Positions 17,371 through 27,106 are shown, numbered from the stretch's first letter. The stretch: 64,000 nt of DNA from Calothrix sp. NIES-2100 (GCF_002368195.1 NZ_AP018178.1:3306791-3370790); one strand, 5' to 3'. The notes: generated by a model from the sequence alone, not told the origin. A program made the numbers and translations.

Positions 17371-18280
17371 TAGCGGAAAATCTTACTGTATTTGGTGGTA
17401 ATAAACTGACAATAAGCTGGCGATTAACGCACAGTAACAGCCAAAAGCATGATAGATTTTTCAATCTAACGAAATAAAAGTTAAAATCCGATATTATGCC
17501 TAAAGGCTCTTCACAAAATACTGCCAAAGAGTAGGTTTTTAAGAAAGGTAGGGGGATGAGGAGTAGGGGAGAGAGGGGAGAAACGAACCACACTTTCTTA
17601 GCTCCCCCCATCTTCCACACTCCTTGTTTACTCAATGCCCAATGCCCAATGTTCATGTCTTCGTTGTGTGATTGATTACATGTCTGTTTCGGGTCAAAAT
17701 AGGGGCTTTGAGGAGAGCGGGCGAAATATTTAATAGTTCTCAGACATCCTCTGAAAAACAACTAATATTTTTATCAACAATTTATCTAGGTGAAAGTGTA
17801 ATTTTTATCAAAATTATCGTTACTTAGCTCAGGGATATATAGGATTTATATCTGATTTTGAACTACAGCTAGATAGGGCTATGCCTGACAAAACCTGGAG
17901 ATGCTGGGAATGCCCAATTTAAACTTTAGAGACTTAAATATATCGCTCCTCAATCAATTCGTCAAAAGAATCTCTTTCCTATTGTCAGAGTGCCTATTGT
18001 CTCACTCCCAGACTAATTTCACAACTCAGATAGGATTGCTATAAGATTGCGACATATTTATTTCTCGATAATTGCCCTTTTGAACAGAGTTTTTCATGTT
18101 ATTGGCAAATCACTAAACTATACCAGATAATGGTGAAATTCCGAGTATTACTTTAAACTCTAGGTTAAATTGTCAATTTAGGTGAGAGTAGCACCAAGAA
18201 ATATTACACCAACTGCTCCCCGGCAATGTCAGCTTGCTGACCCATAAATTTTAATATCCCTTGAATTGTCACCAACGAGC
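17371..18280. other. Long intergenic region without a supported gene
   Basis: About 900 bp between divergent genes. It is AT-rich, with a short AATGCCC heptamer stretch at about 17634-17650. A 174-codon minus-strand frame at 17237-17761 overlaps the MFS N-terminus and has no family resemblance, so it is rejected. The region should contain the promoters of both neighbours; I cannot place them with confidence. Confidence 0.6.
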
Positions 18281-20065
18281 ATGAGCGATAAATTTCTTCC
18301 AAAGCAAGCAGTATTGTGGTTACAACTGAGTATATTGGTGTTGCTTGGCTGCATGAGTTCCAGAGCAGCACAAGCCCAGACTATTAATACTGTACAGATC
18401 CCAAATGGTAGTTCCATCCTCTCCCAACAACTGCCGCCGCCGCAAGATGTACAACCACCTATACCTTCCCCATCTCCTTCACCCAACCCACCACAGCCAT
18501 TACCCCCACCAGAAGATTTACTCCCGTCGCCTAGCCCTAACCCCACACCTGAGCAACCCTTTCCAGAAAAGTTGCCAGAAACTATTGTGGTGGATAAGTT
18601 TGAAATTGTTGGTAGTACAGTATTCAGCCAGGAAGAGTTAGCCCAAGCACTCGCAGAATTTACTAAAAGACCGATATCTCTGGCGGAGATATTTCAGGCG
18701 CGTTCTAAAATTACCGATTTATATGTCAAGAAAGGTTATATTACTTCGGGTGCGTACATTCCACCGCAAACTATTAAGTCTGGTGTAGTAAAAATTCAGA
18801 TTGTTGAAGGTAAGTTAGAAGAAATCCAGGTGACTGGTACTCGCCGGTTGAACCCTAACTATGTACGTAGTCGTTTAGCGATCGCCACAGGCGCACCTTT
18901 AAATCGAGAAAAGTTACTAGAAGCACTGCAACTATTACAACTGAATCCTTTGATTCAAAACCTCTCTGCGGAACTATCCGCCGGTTCAAGTCCCGGTGTG
19001 AGCGTGTTACAAGTAGAAGTCAGGGAAGCAAAAACCTTTAGTTCGCAAATAGTTCTGGATAATGGGCGATCGCCTAGTGTTGGTAGTTTCCGCCGCCGAT
19101 TACAAGTCAATCAAGCTAACTTGCTGGGATTCGGAGATGGCTTTAATTTTGCTTATACTAATACCGATGGTAGCAATGCCTTTGATGTAGGCTATACATT
19201 ACCACTCAATGCCCGTAACGGCACACTTTCTTTCAACTTTGGCACTACATCCAGCAATGTCATTGAAGAACCTTTTAATATTCTCGATATTGAATCCTCT
19301 TCCCGTTATTACGAAATTACATTCCGCCAACCAATCATCCAAACTCCTACCCAAGAATTTGCTGTAGGCTTGACTGCTTCTCGTCGGGAAAGCGAAGCTA
19401 GTTATATTGAAGGAGCGCGGTTACCTTTTCCCTCCTTGGGATCTGATGCAGAAGGCAAAACACGCATCTCTGCACTGCGATTTTTTCAAGAATGGACAAC
19501 ACGTAATAGCCGTGAAGTTATTGCCCTGCGATCGCAATTTAACTTGGGCATAGATGTATTAAATCCAACTATTAATCAAGACGCTCCTGATAATCAGTTT
19601 TTTGCTTGGCAAGGTCAAGCGCAATGGGCACGGCTCTTAGCTCCAGAGACCTTGTTAATCATCCGGGCAAATACGCAATTAGCTTCTAGAGCATTGCTAC
19701 CTTTAGAACAGTTAGGCTTAGGTGGAATTGACAGCGTTCGTGGCTATCGACAAGATTACTTGTTAACAGATAATGGTGCTTTTGCTTCAGCAGAAGTTCA
19801 AGTACCAATTCTGCGCTTACCCCAAATAGATAGCATGTTACAGGTCATACCATTTGTGGACTTTGGCGTTGCTTGGAATAGTTCTAATAGAGACAACCCA
19901 GACCCTAATACCTTAGCATCCGTTGGTTTGGGCTTACGCTGGACACAAGGCGATCGCTTTACTGCGCGTCTTGATTGGGGTATTCCTTTAGTATCTGTGG
20001 AATCAAGGGACAACACCTGGCAAGAAAATGGGTTGTATTTTTCTTTGATTTACAATCCTTTTTAA
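18281..20065 (+). CDS. Two-partner secretion transporter (ShlB/FhaC family, POTRA plus beta-barrel)
   Basis: About 594 residues from ATG 18281 (a TTG at 18266 is possible). A signal peptide (WLQLSILVLLGCMSSRAAQAQ) is followed by a Pro-rich linker (about 45-95). Next comes a POTRA_2 domain (VDKFEIVGSTVFSQEELAQAL) and a second POTRA-like region (IQIVEGKLEEIQVTGTRRL). The C-terminal 16-strand-type barrel includes LGLGGIDSVRGYRQD, the conserved VRGY/F loop that inserts into the pore. Such Omp85-superfamily proteins export large TpsA proteins across the outer membrane; no TpsA gene is adjacent. Confidence 0.9.
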   Translation: MSDKFLPKQAVLWLQLSILVLLGCMSSRAAQAQTINTVQIPNGSSILSQQLPPPQDVQPPIPSPSPSPNPPQPLPPPEDLLPSPSPNPTPEQPFPEKLPETIVVDKFEIVGSTVFSQEELAQALAEFTKRPISLAEIFQARSKITDLYVKKGYITSGAYIPPQTIKSGVVKIQIVEGKLEEIQVTGTRRLNPNYVRSRLAIATGAPLNREKLLEALQLLQLNPLIQNLSAELSAGSSPGVSVLQVEVREAKTFSSQIVLDNGRSPSVGSFRRRLQVNQANLLGFGDGFNFAYTNTDGSNAFDVGYTLPLNARNGTLSFNFGTTSSNVIEEPFNILDIESSSRYYEITFRQPIIQTPTQEFAVGLTASRRESEASYIEGARLPFPSLGSDAEGKTRISALRFFQEWTTRNSREVIALRSQFNLGIDVLNPTINQDAPDNQFFAWQGQAQWARLLAPETLLIIRANTQLASRALLPLEQLGLGGIDSVRGYRQDYLLTDNGAFASAEVQVPILRLPQIDSMLQVIPFVDFGVAWNSSNRDNPDPNTLASVGLGLRWTQGDRFTARLDWGIPLVSVESRDNTWQENGLYFSLIYNPF

Positions 20066-20133
20066 CAGTCATTTGAAAAAAGAATGTGACTGATGCATTG
20101 TCGGGCTGGGGTAACCCCGCCCATGACGACAAA

Positions 20134-20694
20134 CTAATTATCAATTCCGAATTTTTTCAACCACCACTCCATGAGTACAGCACGACATTGTAGACAAATG
20201 AGACTTTGGAGTAAATCATGTACACCTGTGGAAGTCGCTGGATAAGTTGCTCCAACATACTCATCGGAAATAATTGGCGTAGGTTGCAGTTCAGCCACAA
20301 AGCTGTAAAGTTTTTGGTTAGAAAAAGAACTATTTACTGGCCAACCTTCAGAATTCAAAGGTATAAGTTGGCTAATTTTCGCAGTTTCAACTCCTAATTC
20401 TCTTTGGAGAATAGCTGGAACCACAGCATCAGGGCTTTGTCCTTCGGGTAGGCGACCACCGGGAAAGTCAAAAGTGAGTTTACCCAATCCGGGTCTGTAG
20501 CTTGGTGGTGGTAGAATTATCTGATTTGCCTGAATCGGTAAAATCACAACAGAATCGGCTTTTTCAACCCGCCAGTATTCCAAAATTTGTCCGTGATTGT
20601 CTTCCAGGTGTTCGCCAATCACAGTCAGCCAACTTGAGCGCAATTCTACAAAGCGATCGCGGATTTTCCAGCACTCTCCTGATAATTGTTTCAT
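20134..20694 (-). CDS. Nudix hydrolase domain protein with a degenerate Nudix box
   Basis: About 186 residues from ATG 20694 (an upstream in-frame start at 20721 exists). The Nudix fold is suggested by VVILPIQANQIILPPPSY and the box region GGRLPEGQSPDAVVPAILQRELGVE. The usual REUxEExGU catalytic signature is reduced to RELGVE, missing the paired glutamates that bind the metal. It may be weakly active or have become a binding domain. Substrate unknown. C-terminus has a CLQCRAV motif. Confidence 0.7.
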   Translation of the reverse strand: MKQLSGECWKIRDRFVELRSSWLTVIGEHLEDNHGQILEYWRVEKADSVVILPIQANQIILPPPSYRPGLGKLTFDFPGGRLPEGQSPDAVVPAILQRELGVETAKISQLIPLNSEGWPVNSSFSNQKLYSFVAELQPTPIISDEYVGATYPATSTGVHDLLQSLICLQCRAVLMEWWLKKFGIDN

Positions 20695-20834
20695 ATAGCT
20701 GATTTTTCTCGTTATTTTCAATGCTTGAGACTAATTAATATTTTCTGAAATTCAACATAAATCCTATCTGCGATTGGCATCTGAAATGACCGAAAATAAT
20801 TGAGTGCTATTTCACCTTGAGGAGTAAATTTATC

Positions 20835-21326
20835 ATGTCCGGTCTACTAAGAGCATTTCTTCCGAGACTCTTGCTAAGTATAACTTTGGCAATATTTTTC
20901 ACCCTGACTAGTAGTCTGATATTTCCGACTGCTAACTGGGCCTTTGCTGCTGGCTTGGGAGTGAATAATGGTCATCTTAGTTCTTGTCCGGCTTCCGATA
21001 ACTGTGTTGTCAGTCAAGAGGCTGATTCTAAACACGCCATTAACCCAATTGCTTATCATGTAGACCGCAATGTCGCTAAAGAAACCGTACTAAAAGTTCT
21101 CACTGTTGTTCCCCGTACAGAAGTTGTAGAACAGACAAATAATTACATCCATGCTCTTTCTAAAAGCCGTATCTTTAAATTTGTTGACGATGTCGAGTTT
21201 TACTTTCCTGCTGATGAATCAGTAATTCATGTGCGATCGGCTTCGCGCGTAGGAGAGTCAGATCTCGGCGTTAATCGCAGGCGTTTAGAGCAAATTCGTC
21301 TGGCTTTGCAAGATTTAAAGATTTAG
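20835..21326 (+). CDS. DUF1499 family exported protein
   Basis: About 163 residues. ATG 20835 is preceded by GAGGAG at 20819-20824. The N-terminus is a signal or anchor sequence (LLLSITLAIFFTLTSSLIF). The mature part has GHLSSCPASDNCVVSQ, the DUF1499 opening, and later DDVEFYFP and IHVRSASRVGESDLGVNRRRLEQI, also family-typical. Function of DUF1499 is unknown; location is probably periplasmic or thylakoid lumen. Confidence 0.82.
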   Translation: MSGLLRAFLPRLLLSITLAIFFTLTSSLIFPTANWAFAAGLGVNNGHLSSCPASDNCVVSQEADSKHAINPIAYHVDRNVAKETVLKVLTVVPRTEVVEQTNNYIHALSKSRIFKFVDDVEFYFPADESVIHVRSASRVGESDLGVNRRRLEQIRLALQDLKI

Positions 21327-21405
21327 AGCATCTTTCGGGCTGGGGTAACCTCCGCCTTTGCGACAATCCGTAAATCGCGATCGTTAATTGAATTGGTATA
21401 AACAT

Positions 21406-21466
21406 GTAGGGGCGGGTTTACCAAGATCCTCATTAATAATTGAGGATATCTGTTAACCCGCCCCTA
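21406..21466. repeat. Dispersed inverted repeat (GTAGGGGCGGGTT family)
   Basis: Arms GTAGGGGCGGGTT and AACCCGCCCCTAC enclose a second hairpin, ATCCTCA/TGAGGAT. Relatives lie at 27428-27489 and inside the 316-bp MITE at 8.9 kb. It can fold into a single extended hairpin between convergent genes and might also stop transcription. Confidence 0.75.
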
Positions 21467-21482
21467 CTTTGCTGATTGCCTA

Positions 21483-22106
21483 TCAAAACATTTGATCCAA
21501 ACGCTCGAAATCCCGCTGCACCTCATTTGACAATGCTTTGTTGTTCGGGTCAGTCTTGAGAGCTTTTTTGAGATAAATTCTAGCTTTGAGTATCTGATGT
21601 TGATCAATCAGTACTCGTCCCCAGAGTTGATAAGCTATAGCTTGCCACTGACGCACTTCTGGATCTTCAGGTATGCGATCTGCCAAAGCTTCTACCAGTG
21701 CGATCGCTTGCGGAAACCGTTTTTCTTTTAAAAATCGCTGTAACTGTTCGTAAGTATTCCACTTGAGCCGCTGTTCTATTGCTGTGACCCCAGGTGGCTT
21801 TGGTGTGGTCGCCTGTGGGTTTTTCACCCCAGATGCTGGTGCTTTGTGCTGAGGTGTAGCTTTTTTTTCCTCACGCGCAGAAGCAGGCGATTGACCCGCA
21901 ACGCCAACAGTATCCTCTGGTATGACTACAGTCAACAGGAATTTGTAAGCCTCTGTCAAGGCAATAAACTTGTCTTTAGCTTTGTGGTCTTCGGGGTTGA
22001 TATCGGGATGATATTGCTGCGCCAATCGTCTGTAAGACGATTTGATGTCGGCAAAAGAGGCTCCCGACCTTAAACCCAATAAACGGTAGCAATCTCCAAG
22101 ATCCAT
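21483..22106 (-). CDS. DnaJ-domain protein with C-terminal TPR-like helices
   Basis: A 207-residue protein. The J domain occupies about residues 5-60 and has the HPD motif in QQYHPDINPEDHKAKDKF, needed to stimulate DnaK ATPase. A low-complexity linker (Ala/Pro/Lys-rich, about 70-105) follows. The C-terminal half has helical repeats (FLKEKRFPQAIALVEALADRIPEDPEVRQWQAIAYQLWGRVL...) like a TPR pair. There is no Gly/Phe or zinc-finger region, so it is a type III J-protein. Partner is presumably one of the cell's DnaK proteins. Confidence 0.85.
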   Translation of the reverse strand: MDLGDCYRLLGLRSGASFADIKSSYRRLAQQYHPDINPEDHKAKDKFIALTEAYKFLLTVVIPEDTVGVAGQSPASAREEKKATPQHKAPASGVKNPQATTPKPPGVTAIEQRLKWNTYEQLQRFLKEKRFPQAIALVEALADRIPEDPEVRQWQAIAYQLWGRVLIDQHQILKARIYLKKALKTDPNNKALSNEVQRDFERLDQMF

Positions 22107-22202
22107 CTTGAGCTATCAGCTATCCAATATTCAGCTTCAAGCTTTTAACTTAAAGTCTGAGGTCATCAATAATAAAGTCCAATATTATAATTTAATGTTC
22201 AG

Positions 22203-22302
22203 GATTGACAGTTGGGGGTGGGGCATGGGGCATGGGGCATGGGGCATTGATTATTTTTCTGCCTTGTCCTCCTTGTCCCCCTTCCCTTGTCCCCTCATCC
22301 CC
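22203..22302. repeat. STRR (GGGGCAT) and pyrimidine-rich stretch
   Basis: GGGGCAT heptamers at 22213-22246, followed by a pyrimidine-rich run (CCTTGTCC type) up to the clpP stop codon. Confidence 0.75.
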
Positions 22303-22896
22303 CTAGGGACGTTCTTCAATCACACGGTCAATCAAACCGTATTCTTTAGCTTCTGCGGCAGACATGAAAAAGTCACGATCCATGTCCTTTTCAATTTTGG
22401 ACAAAGGCTGAGTAGTGTTGTTAGCATAAATCTGATTGAGCTGGTGACGAATCCGCAGAATCTCTCTAGCTTCAATTTCGATATCAGTTGCTTGTCCACG
22501 GGTACCACCAGAAGGTTGGTGAATCATAATCCGTGAGTGAGGTAATGCCATGCGTTTGCCTTTAGTGCCAGCAGCCAACAGGAAAGAACCCATTGAGGCA
22601 GCTAAACCAACGCAAATTGTCACCACATCTGATTTGATGTGTTGCATGGTGTCATAAATTGCCAAGCCGGAGGTAACCATACCACCCGGAGAATTGATGT
22701 ACAAATAAATGTCCTTACCTGGATCTTCCGAGTCCAGGTATAACATAACTGCGATAATTTGGTTAGCAATTTCATCGTCAATGTCTCGCCCCAAGAAAAT
22801 AATTCTTTCGCGGTAGAGGCGATCGTAGATGCTAATCCAATCCGTAAATTGACCCCCCGGCATCCGGTAAGGAACTTTAGGAACACCTATAGGCAT
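22303..22896 (-). CDS. clpP: ATP-dependent Clp protease proteolytic subunit ClpP (clpP3-type)
   Basis: A 197-residue serine peptidase subunit. Catalytic Ser101 lies in GLAASMGSF, His126 in RIMIHQPSGG, and the aspartate in DRDFFMS (about Asp175), so it is active. In cyanobacteria ClpP3 and the inactive ClpR form the mixed essential core that works with ClpC. It lies 115 bp downstream of clpR on the same strand, with STRR repeats in the spacer. Cytoplasmic. The clpP3 designation rests on pairing with clpR. Confidence 0.95.
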   Translation of the reverse strand: MPIGVPKVPYRMPGGQFTDWISIYDRLYRERIIFLGRDIDDEIANQIIAVMLYLDSEDPGKDIYLYINSPGGMVTSGLAIYDTMQHIKSDVVTICVGLAASMGSFLLAAGTKGKRMALPHSRIMIHQPSGGTRGQATDIEIEAREILRIRHQLNQIYANNTTQPLSKIEKDMDRDFFMSAAEAKEYGLIDRVIEERP

Positions 22897-22916
22897 TTGT
22901 GTTACTCCGTTTGTAA

Positions 22917-22975
22917 ATTAGTCATTAGTCATTGGTCATTAGTTATTGGTCATTAGTCATTGGTCATTAAGTTTT
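22917..22975. repeat. STRR (TGGTCAT/TAGTCAT) in clpR-clpP spacer
   Basis: Tandem TTAGTCA/TTGGTCA heptamers fill most of the spacer between the two clp genes. Confidence 0.8.
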
Positions 22976-23011
22976 TAGACAAAGGACTATTGACAATGAA
23001 CAAATGACGAA

Positions 23012-23674
23012 TTAAAGAATGCTCGCAGGTAAAGGTGGATTGGCAAGTTCTTCTTTTTCAAAAACTCGATCAATCAAACCGTATTCCTTCGCTTGATAGG
23101 GAGTCATGTAAAAGAGGCGATCCATATCTTTGGTAATTTTTTCTACGGCTTGCCCGGTGGTGCGAGATATGATATCAACCATTGAGGCTTTGTTTACCAG
23201 AACTTCCTTCGCCCGAATTTGGATATCCGTTGCTTGACCTTGGGCGTAGCTCTTGGGCTGATGCAGGATAATGTTGGCGTTGGGTAAACTGGCGCGGCAA
23301 CCTTTAGTACCAGCACCAAGTAGCATCGCGGCCATACCCATTGCTGAACCAATGCAGATAGTATGAATGGGTGGCTTGATGTATTTCATGGTGTCATAGA
23401 TAGCGAAAGCTTCGGTTTCAAAGCCAATGGGATCGCCACTATAACCAGATGTGCCCGTAGAGTTGATATAGATTTTAATCGGCTTCTCGGGGTCGTCGGA
23501 CTGTAAATACAGTAGTTGAGCGACGATCAATTCTGTGACAGCAGGCACCAGGGGCATCCCAAGATAGACAATTCGCTCCTTCAACAACAGGGAAGGTAAA
23601 TCTGGCGGCGGCGTCCGGTAAGAATTATCGCCGTAGTAGGGGGCTTGAACAGCCTTGATGGGGGAAACGTCCAT
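23012..23674 (-). CDS. clpR: ClpR, catalytically inactive Clp core subunit
   Basis: A 220-residue ClpP paralogue in which the position of the catalytic serine is glycine (GSAMGMAAMLL; Gly114 aligns with Ser101 of the adjacent ClpP). The histidine (ILHQPKSYAQGQ) is kept. An extra loop TGTSGYSGDPIGFETE is also typical of ClpR. It forms mixed rings with ClpP3. First gene of the clpR-clpP pair, with the start at ATG 23674. Confidence 0.93.
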   Translation of the reverse strand: MDVSPIKAVQAPYYGDNSYRTPPPDLPSLLLKERIVYLGMPLVPAVTELIVAQLLYLQSDDPEKPIKIYINSTGTSGYSGDPIGFETEAFAIYDTMKYIKPPIHTICIGSAMGMAAMLLGAGTKGCRASLPNANIILHQPKSYAQGQATDIQIRAKEVLVNKASMVDIISRTTGQAVEKITKDMDRLFYMTPYQAKEYGLIDRVFEKEELANPPLPASIL

Positions 23675-24072
23675 AGCAACTGATCGCCTGAAATTATGCC
23701 GTTAACTGTAATACATACTAGCGCGATGCTAGCTATCTTCAAGGTGTGGATTTCTGGCTAATCGCTCAGGGGGCTGAGCATCTGCCAATCTTTAGCTTCT
23801 GGGATATTCTTGAATATAAGCTACTTCGATTTTTAATTGCATGTTTTTTCGTTAAGGTTATCAAGGGTCAATTGTCAATGGTCATTGGTCATTGGTCATT
23901 GGTGAAGAAATTCTAGACTGTGGACTATTAACTATGGACTCTGGACTTTTGACTCTTGACATTGGACATTTCCAGAAGTAACAGCTTATTAATCTATTTG
24001 TTTTCCGTAGCTTTGATGTTGCGCTTTGAAGTTATTTATAAATATGTCTATCCTCAATAGGAACTTTGGTTT
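23675..24072. other. Intergenic region between divergent clpR and VWA genes
   Basis: Contains STRR stretches at about 23872-23905 (CATTGGT) and 23925-23970 (GGACT/GACTCTT variants). No gene. It should carry the clpR promoter and that of the VWA pair; no clear -10/-35 pair was identified. Confidence 0.6.
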
Positions 24073-25329
24073 ATGAAAGTTAACTTGCAGCCTGCCCTGA
24101 ATGATAGTAGTTTAGATGTAAATCAACCCAACAGTCAGCGTCAGTTATCGCTTTCGATTTCTGCGGTTGGGGAAACTTTGGATCGCAATGTCCCCCTAAA
24201 TTTATGTCTGATTCTCGATCATAGTGGTTCGATGAATGGGCGACCGCTAGAAACTGTCAAGCAAGCAGCAATTCGTTTGGTTGACCAACTAAGTCCGGAA
24301 GATCGTCTCAGTGTTGTAGTTTTTGATCACCGGGCCAAAGTCTTAGTACCTAATCAAGTCCTCGATGACCGAGAACAGATCAAAAGGCAGATTAACCGCC
24401 TGAGTTCTGATGGTGGAACGTCGATTGATGAAGGTTTGCGTTTGGGTATTGAGGAGTTGGCAAAGGGTAAAAAAGACACTGTTTCCCAAGCCTTTTTGTT
24501 AACTGATGGCGAAAATGAACATGGAGATAACAATCGCTGTTTAAAATTTGCTCAATTAGCTGCTAGTTATAATTTGACTTTAAATACCTTGGGATTTGGT
24601 GACAACTGGAATCAAGATATTTTAGAAAAAATTGCTGATGCTGGTTTAGGTACGCTATCTTACATTCAACAATCAAATCAGGTAGTAGAAGAGTTTAGCC
24701 GTTTGTTTAACCGAATTCAAACAATTGGTTTGACTAATGCTTATCTGCTATTCTCCTTAATGCCAAATGTCCGGTTGGCGGAACTTAAACCAATTGCTCA
24801 AGTTTCTCCAGATACGATTGAGTTACCAGTACAATCAGAAGCAGATGGACGGTTTGCTGTGCGGTTGGGAGACTTAATGAAAGATGTGGAACGGGTGATT
24901 TTAGCTAATATTTATTTGGGACAATTGCCTGAAGGTAAACAAGCGATCGCTAATGTGCAAGTCCGCTACGATGACCCCGCTAATAACCAGACGAGTTTAT
25001 TTACACCCAACATCCCCATTTATGCGAATGTCGTCAGATCCTACCAACCATCTGCCGATCCCCAAGTGCAGCAATCGATTTTAGCATTAGCTAAATATCG
25101 CCAAACCCAGTTAGCAGAAGCTAAATTGCAACAAGGCGATCGCGCTGGTGCGGCGACAATGTTACAAACAGCTGCGAAAACTGCTTTGCAAATGGGAGAT
25201 AAAGGTGCAGCAACAGTGTTGCAAACTTCCGCCACTCGCTTGCAAGCTGGTGAAGAGTTATCCGAAAGCGATCGCAAGAAAACTCGGATTGTCTCAAAAA
25301 CAGTATTGCAGGATACGCCTCACCAATGA
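24073..25329 (+). CDS. VWA-domain protein, first of a tandem pair
   Basis: A 418-residue protein with a von Willebrand factor A domain (about 40-230). The MIDAS metal site has DHSGSMNG (Asp49, Ser51, Ser53), a Thr in GGTSIDEGL, and Asp in LLTDGENEHG. A beta-rich region follows (about 235-320). The C-terminal helical segment includes LALAKYRQTQLAEAKLQQGD. There is no signal peptide, so it is cytoplasmic. Its stop overlaps the start of the next gene by 4 bp (ATGA). Likely a metal-dependent protein-binding scaffold; partners unknown. Confidence 0.85.
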   Translation: MKVNLQPALNDSSLDVNQPNSQRQLSLSISAVGETLDRNVPLNLCLILDHSGSMNGRPLETVKQAAIRLVDQLSPEDRLSVVVFDHRAKVLVPNQVLDDREQIKRQINRLSSDGGTSIDEGLRLGIEELAKGKKDTVSQAFLLTDGENEHGDNNRCLKFAQLAASYNLTLNTLGFGDNWNQDILEKIADAGLGTLSYIQQSNQVVEEFSRLFNRIQTIGLTNAYLLFSLMPNVRLAELKPIAQVSPDTIELPVQSEADGRFAVRLGDLMKDVERVILANIYLGQLPEGKQAIANVQVRYDDPANNQTSLFTPNIPIYANVVRSYQPSADPQVQQSILALAKYRQTQLAEAKLQQGDRAGAATMLQTAAKTALQMGDKGAATVLQTSATRLQAGEELSESDRKKTRIVSKTVLQDTPHQ

Positions 25330-26606
25330 AAGTAAAATTACTGTCGGTACTCAATGATAGTCATGTTGACTTGGCGCAACCAACCAGCCAGCGTCAACTC
25401 GGAATTTCCATTTCTGCCATCGCTGGGGAATTTGACAGCAATTTGCCCCTCAACTTATGCTTGATTCTGGATAAGAGTGGTTCCATGCATGGTAAACCAA
25501 TCAACACTGTGATTCAAGCTGTTGAGGGATTATTAGATCAACTAAAAGTTGGCGATCGCATTTCGGTTGTAGCTTTTGCTAGTTCTGCGGAAGTGATTGT
25601 CCCTAATCAGGTAGTTCAAGACCTAGGAAATATTAAATCACAAATTAAAAACAAACTGAAAGCTAGCGGTGGTACGGTAATTGCTGAAGGTTTAGAACTG
25701 GGAATTACAGAATTGATGAAGGGTACAAAAGGTGCTGTTTCCCAGGCCTTTTTACTGACAGATGGACATGGTGAAAGCGGCTGGCGCATCTGGAAATGGC
25801 AATTAGGCCCAGATGACAACAAACGCTGTCTAGAACTCGCCCAGAAAGCGGCTAAGTTGAACTTGACTGTGAATACTTTGGGTTTTGGCAGTAATTGGAA
25901 CTCTGATTTACTAGAAAAAATCGCCGATGCTGGTGGTGGAACTTTAGCTTATATTGAGCATCCGGAACAAGCAGTCAATGAATTTAGCCGTTTATTTAGA
26001 CGTATTCAATCTGTTGGTTTAACTAACGCCTACTTGCTATTGTCCTTGATGCCCAATGTTCGGTTAGCCGAACTCAAACCCATTGCCCAAGTAGCCCCGG
26101 ATACAATTGATTTACCAGTGCAACAAGAAGCAGATGGACGCTTCGCTGTGCGGATAGGAGACTTGATGCAAAATGTCAACCGGGTAATTTTAGCCAATAT
26201 CTATCTAAGTAATTTTCCGGAAGGTAGACATGAGATCGGGCAGATTCAAATTCGCTATGACGATCCGGCAGTAGAGAAACAAGGCTTACTGTCGGCGATC
26301 GCCCCTGTGTATGTAGATGTGGTTCGCCATTATCAAGCAAATATCAATCCCCAGGTACAGCAGTCAATTTTAGCACTAGCCAAGTATCGCCAAACTCAGT
26401 TAGCAGAAGCCAAATTGCAACAGGGCGATCTCATTGGTGCAGCAACTATGCTGCAAACAGCAGCTAAAACCGCCCTGCAAATCGGAGATAAAGGTGCAGC
26501 GACAGTATTACAAAGTTCTGCTACTCGCCTGCAAGCTGGTGAAGAACTCTCAGAAGCAGACAGGAAGAAAACCAGGATTGTCTCAAAGACGATTTTACAA
26601 GAATAA
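25326..26606 (+). CDS. VWA-domain protein, second of a tandem pair
   Basis: A 426-residue paralogue of the preceding gene, closely similar throughout, with long identical stretches such as NAYLLxSLMPNVRLAELKPIAQV. The MIDAS is DKSGSMHG (Asp49), with GGTVIAEGL and LLTDGHGESG. An extra loop (GWRIWKWQLGP) follows the third metal-site Asp. The 4-bp overlap indicates translational coupling and suggests the two may form a heteromer. Origin by tandem duplication. Confidence 0.85.
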   Translation: MKVKLLSVLNDSHVDLAQPTSQRQLGISISAIAGEFDSNLPLNLCLILDKSGSMHGKPINTVIQAVEGLLDQLKVGDRISVVAFASSAEVIVPNQVVQDLGNIKSQIKNKLKASGGTVIAEGLELGITELMKGTKGAVSQAFLLTDGHGESGWRIWKWQLGPDDNKRCLELAQKAAKLNLTVNTLGFGSNWNSDLLEKIADAGGGTLAYIEHPEQAVNEFSRLFRRIQSVGLTNAYLLLSLMPNVRLAELKPIAQVAPDTIDLPVQQEADGRFAVRIGDLMQNVNRVILANIYLSNFPEGRHEIGQIQIRYDDPAVEKQGLLSAIAPVYVDVVRHYQANINPQVQQSILALAKYRQTQLAEAKLQQGDLIGAATMLQTAAKTALQIGDKGAATVLQSSATRLQAGEELSEADRKKTRIVSKTILQE

Positions 26607-26719
26607 TCTAGGGGGTGGGCGATCGCCTGCCCAAGTAATTCGTAATTCGTAATTCGTAATTTATTTGGGAAATCTGAATTATTCAGCAATGCGCCTAGTC
26701 CCTATTAGGAAAAAATGTT

Positions 26720-27106
26720 ATGAAAATCAATAGTATTCATCATATAGCCATCATTTGTTCTGACTACGAACGCTCAAAAAAATTTTATGTAGAGGTTTTG
26801 GGGTTTCCGATTATCCAAGAGACTTTTCGCGCTCATAGAAATTCCTATAAATTAGATTTACGAGTGGGCAAAAATAGCCAAATTGAGCTATTTTCTTTTC
26901 CCAATCCTCCCGAAAGACCTAGTACTCCCGAAGCTTGTGGTTTAAGACATCTGGCATTTGCAGTTGATGATATTGAGCAAACTGTTATTGATTTACAATC
27001 GCAAGGTATAGAAGTAGAAGATATCAGAATTGATGAAATTACAGACAAGAAATTTACTTTTTTTAAAGACCCTGACAACTTGCCTTTAGAAATTTATGAA
27101 AGCTAG
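26720..27106 (+). CDS. VOC-superfamily (glyoxalase-like) protein
   Basis: A 128-residue single-unit VOC protein (MKINSIHHIAIICSDYERSKKFYVEVLGF). Potential metal ligands are His8, Glu (QIELFSF), His in LRHLAFAV and Glu in LPLEIYE. This matches the SMU1112c/YaeR-type subgroup, whose substrates are unknown; true glyoxalase I activity is not assured. ATG 26720 lies shortly after an AAAAAATG run without a strong ribosome binding site. Confidence 0.82.
   Translation: MKINSIHHIAIICSDYERSKKFYVEVLGFPIIQETFRAHRNSYKLDLRVGKNSQIELFSFPNPPERPSTPEACGLRHLAFAVDDIEQTVIDLQSQGIEVEDIRIDEITDKKFTFFKDPDNLPLEIYES

Noticed and set aside
17237..17761. A 174-codon minus-strand frame
   Set aside because: It overlaps the MFS gene's N-terminus, contains repeat-derived low-complexity sequence, and shows no known motif.
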